Assembly: GCA_018828205.1 (NCBI GenBank) | Contig: JAHJWA010000311.1 | Location: 1-7,180, forward strand | Length of the DNA stretch: 7,180 bases | Reading direction: 5' to 3' | Source: Alphaproteobacteria bacterium | GTDB lineage: Bacteria > Pseudomonadota > Alphaproteobacteria > Sphingomonadales > Sphingomonadaceae | In this document: piece after piece, positions 6,170-7,180 of the stretch | Numbering within the stretch: the first letter of the stretch is position 1 | Layout: each line of letters starts with the position of its first letter | The notes under the pieces: model-generated | What the model was told of the DNA's origin: nothing | Seen by the model: the letters and a program-made list of their open reading frames with translations, nothing else | Database searches by the model: none | Translations under genes and position numbers: made by a program

Positions 6170-6285
6170 GCCCTCCATCCTCCTTGGCTTGCGATCTTCA
6201 TGCAAGGGGGAGCTAGACTATTTCGCCCGCCCCGGCGTCCCGAAGCTTGCGGTCAATGTCGCGCGCGCGATAGAGGTGCCGCCGG
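6170..6285. promoter_or_regulatory. Divergent ada / serine protease promoter region
   Basis: This 116-bp gap separates two genes transcribed outwards. For ada the ribosome site AAGGAGG (complement of 6179-6185) is excellent. The minus strand carries CGCAAGC twice (complement of 6187-6193 and of 6245-6251). Each contains GCAA, the B-box core recalled for E. coli Ada sites, but a well-placed AAT A-box is not seen. CTTGC (6188-6192) and GCAAG (6202-6206) form a short inverted repeat with a 9-base spacer. A TTGACC hexamer (complement of 6251-6256) resembles a -35, but no -10 lies at normal distance. An alternating CGCGCGCGCG run sits at 6260-6269. For the protease, GAGG (6273-6276) is nine bases before the ATG. 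Confidence 0.35.
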
Positions 6286-7180
6286 ATGGGACGTCTCCTC
6301 ACTCTTATAGCGCTGCTGCTCGGCCTGCTCGCCATGCCGTCGCCCGCGCGCGCCGAACCCGGCGATATCGATGCGGCGGCGCGCGGCGTGGTGCGGGTGG
6401 TGATTCTGGGCAGCGATGGCGAGGAGGTCTACCCGATCAGCCACGGCAGCGGCTTCGCGGTCGGTCCCACGCATATCGTCACCAACGCCCATGTCATCCG
6501 CGACGCCATGCTCGACGAGAGTCTGCGGATCGGGATCGTCCCCTCCGACGGCGCGGGCGCGGTCTATGGCCGTGCGGTCGCGGTTTCCTCGCGCAACGAT
6601 CTCGCGCTGGTCGAATTGACCGGCGATCTGCGGCTGCCACCGCTCACGCTGGCGGGTGGACCGCTCGCAGACAGTGGCGAGAGCTATGCGGTCGGCTATC
6701 CGATGAATGTCGACAAGGCGCAGGGGCTCGACATCGGCGACATCTTCCGCAGCCAGCCGCCCGTGAAAAGCCGCGGCTTTCTCGCTGGGACGCGGCCAAG
6801 CCGCAGCTTCGACACCGTGCTCCACACCGCCCCGATCGCGCGCGGCAATTCGGGCGGCCCGCTGCTCGACGGCTGCGGGCGGGTACTGGGGGTGAACAGC
6901 TTCGGCGCCGATTCGGGCGGCTCGGACGCGGAATTCTTCTTCGCGGTGTCGAACCGCGAATTGCGCGCCTTCCTGCGCGACAACGGCCTCGCCCCGCGCG
7001 TCAACGATACCGAATGCCGCAGCCTGGACGATCTCGAGGCGGAAGAACGCGCGCGGCTGGAGCGCGAACAGAGCGCCGCGCGGGCGGATCTGGAAGATCG
7101 CAGCGAGGAAGAGCGCACCCGCCGCGATCGCGCGCGCTTCGAGGCCGAGATGCAGGTCCGCGACGAACGCGACGACCGGA
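6286..7180 (+). CDS. Exported trypsin-like serine protease with coiled-coil tail, 3'-truncated
   Basis: The frame is open from ATG 6286 to the window end (298 codons) and continues beyond. A stop at 6271-6273 in the same frame fixes the start region. Residues 1-23 form a signal peptide with a hydrophobic core (LLTLIALLLGLLA) and a predicted ARA|EP cleavage, so the protein should be periplasmic or outside the cell. The chymotrypsin-fold catalytic triad is complete: His69 in TNAHVI, Asp105 in NDLALVE and Ser189 in GNSGGPL, with family-typical spacing as in HtrA/DegP proteases. Cys197 and Cys244 could form a disulfide. After about residue 244 no PDZ domain appears. Instead there is a dense run of Glu, Asp, Arg and Ala with heptad-like leucines (DDLEAEERARLEREQ and on), suggesting a charged coiled coil. 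Substrate and full length are unknown. It is divergent from ada. Confidence 0.9.
   Translation, partial: MGRLLTLIALLLGLLAMPSPARAEPGDIDAAARGVVRVVILGSDGEEVYPISHGSGFAVGPTHIVTNAHVIRDAMLDESLRIGIVPSDGAGAVYGRAVAVSSRNDLALVELTGDLRLPPLTLAGGPLADSGESYAVGYPMNVDKAQGLDIGDIFRSQPPVKSRGFLAGTRPSRSFDTVLHTAPIARGNSGGPLLDGCGRVLGVNSFGADSGGSDAEFFFAVSNRELRAFLRDNGLAPRVNDTECRSLDDLEAEERARLEREQSAARADLEDRSEEERTRRDRARFEAEMQVRDERDDR

Noticed and set aside
6170..6205. TTG start at 6205 extending Ada by 12 residues.
   Set aside because: The added residues are not family-like and the good AAGGAGG site lies inside this extension, nine bases before the ATG at 6169.
6260..6269. Alternating CGCGCGCGCG run as a Z-DNA-forming or regulatory element.
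   Set aside because: Ten bases is short and GC alternation is expected often at this base composition.

Overview
The window is GC-rich bacterial chromosome with tightly packed genes and third codon positions that are mostly G or C. Codon use, the PhrB-type photolyase with an iron-sulfur cluster, and the protein sequences suggest an alphaproteobacterium. A sphingomonad (Sphingomonas/Erythrobacter type) is my best guess, from gene-family resemblance only. I see no mobile element, CRISPR array, tRNA or rRNA.

Layout: (1) 2-1486 (+) is the C-terminal two thirds of the replication-restart helicase PriA, cut by the left window edge. (2) 1471-1908 (-) is an HxlR-family regulator whose 3' end overlaps the priA 3' end. 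It is divergent, across a 52-bp gap, from (3) 1961-2557 (+), an FMN-dependent azoreductase (AzoR). (4) 2606-4180 (+) is a PhrB-like (6-4) photolyase/bacterial cryptochrome; its start codon lies in one arm of a perfect 11-bp inverted repeat. (5) 4225-4629 (+) is a small GFA-fold zinc protein. (6) 4665-5009 (-) is a three-helix membrane protein of unknown function. (7) 5105-6169 (-) is the alkylation-response protein Ada. (8) 6286-7180 (+) is an exported trypsin-like serine protease with a charged coiled-coil tail, running off the right edge.

Together the genes lean towards DNA damage and reactive-chemical defence: replication restart (PriA), quinone/electrophile reduction under a probable thiol-switch regulator (HxlR/AzoR), UV lesion repair (photolyase), a possible thiol-adduct enzyme (GFA), and alkylation sensing and repair (Ada). 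This is a thematic neighbourhood rather than one operon, because the strands alternate. The plausible co-transcribed units are azoR-photolyase-GFA on + and ada-membrane protein on -.

I found no clearly new multi-gene system. The points most worth checking are the hairpin over the photolyase start, the HxlR/azoR switch with its candidate operator, the unknown membrane protein behind ada, and the coiled-coil protease.
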